Assembly: GCA_033763595.1 (NCBI GenBank)
Contig: JANRKH010000058.1
Span: forward strand, 1-12,880
Length of the DNA stretch: 12,880 bases
Direction of reading: 5' to 3'
Origin: JANRKH01 sp033763595
GTDB taxonomy: Bacteria > Pseudomonadota > Alphaproteobacteria > Rickettsiales > Rickettsiaceae
Each line of letters starts with the position of its first letter. The stretch's first letter is position 1. The notes below the pieces were generated by a model. That model made no database searches. It worked only from the letters and a program-made list of their open reading frames with translations, and was not told the origin of the DNA. Below are positions 12,000 through 12,880 of this stretch, piece after piece. A program made the position numbers and the translations under genes.

Positions 12000-12028
12000 A
12001 ATTAAAGAATAATGTAATGACAGGTTTC

Positions 12029-12880
<852 letters not shown>

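Overview
The window reads as chromosome of an obligately host-associated alphaproteobacterium of the order Rickettsiales. The evidence is an AT-rich genome, an alphaproteobacterial 16S rRNA 5' half with Rickettsiales-like stretches, long AT-rich spacers, dispersed palindromic intergenic repeats and large orphan Q/E/S/N-rich proteins. Flagellar rod genes (flgB, flgC, fliE) and a stand-alone FlhB C-terminal domain exclude the non-flagellated classical Rickettsia pattern. They suggest a flagellated lineage such as Midichloriaceae; this placement is inference.

Layout. 2-871 (+): the 3' part of an orphan, probably coiled-coil protein that starts before the window. 1020-3094 (-): a tight four-gene unit flgB-flgC-fliE-class II aldolase; its FlgC carries an apparent N-terminal Sec signal peptide. 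3318-3548 (+): csrA, divergent from the flagellar unit. 3708-4052 (-): rsfS. 4237-4464 (+): a bolA-family gene. 4704-4778 (+): tRNA-Gln(UUG), tail to tail with a 564-residue orphan protein (4781-6475, -). 6870-7832 (+): dusB. 7927-9012 (+): a 361-residue protein with a HxE ... PC-x6-C-x3-C pattern like the zinc site of toxin-type nucleic-acid/nucleotide deaminases. 9200-9508 (-): a short FlhB-C/EscU-like protein, head to head with pgpA (9526-10125, +). recN (10115-11761, +) overlaps the end of pgpA. 11762-12028: an rRNA leader with a clear sigma70 promoter, a boxB-like hairpin and a boxA-like motif. 12029 to the window end: 16S rRNA (5' part).

At least three, probably four, copies of a ~105-bp repeat with ~13-bp inverted ends and a conserved TAGTATTATTTAAT core lie in the spacers (911-1022, 3166-3260, 4576-4681, 6629-6733). 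They resemble in style, but are not shown to be, Rickettsia palindromic elements.

How the genes work together. flgB/flgC/fliE build the proximal rod of the flagellum, the small FlhB-C protein would act at the export gate, and csrA is a post-transcriptional regulator often tied to motility. The remaining recognised genes are housekeeping: ribosome silencing (rsfS), Fe-S/redox (bolA), tRNA modification (dusB), phospholipid synthesis (pgpA) and recombination repair (recN). The most interesting candidates for undescribed biology are the deaminase-like protein, the signal-peptide-bearing FlgC and the repeat family.
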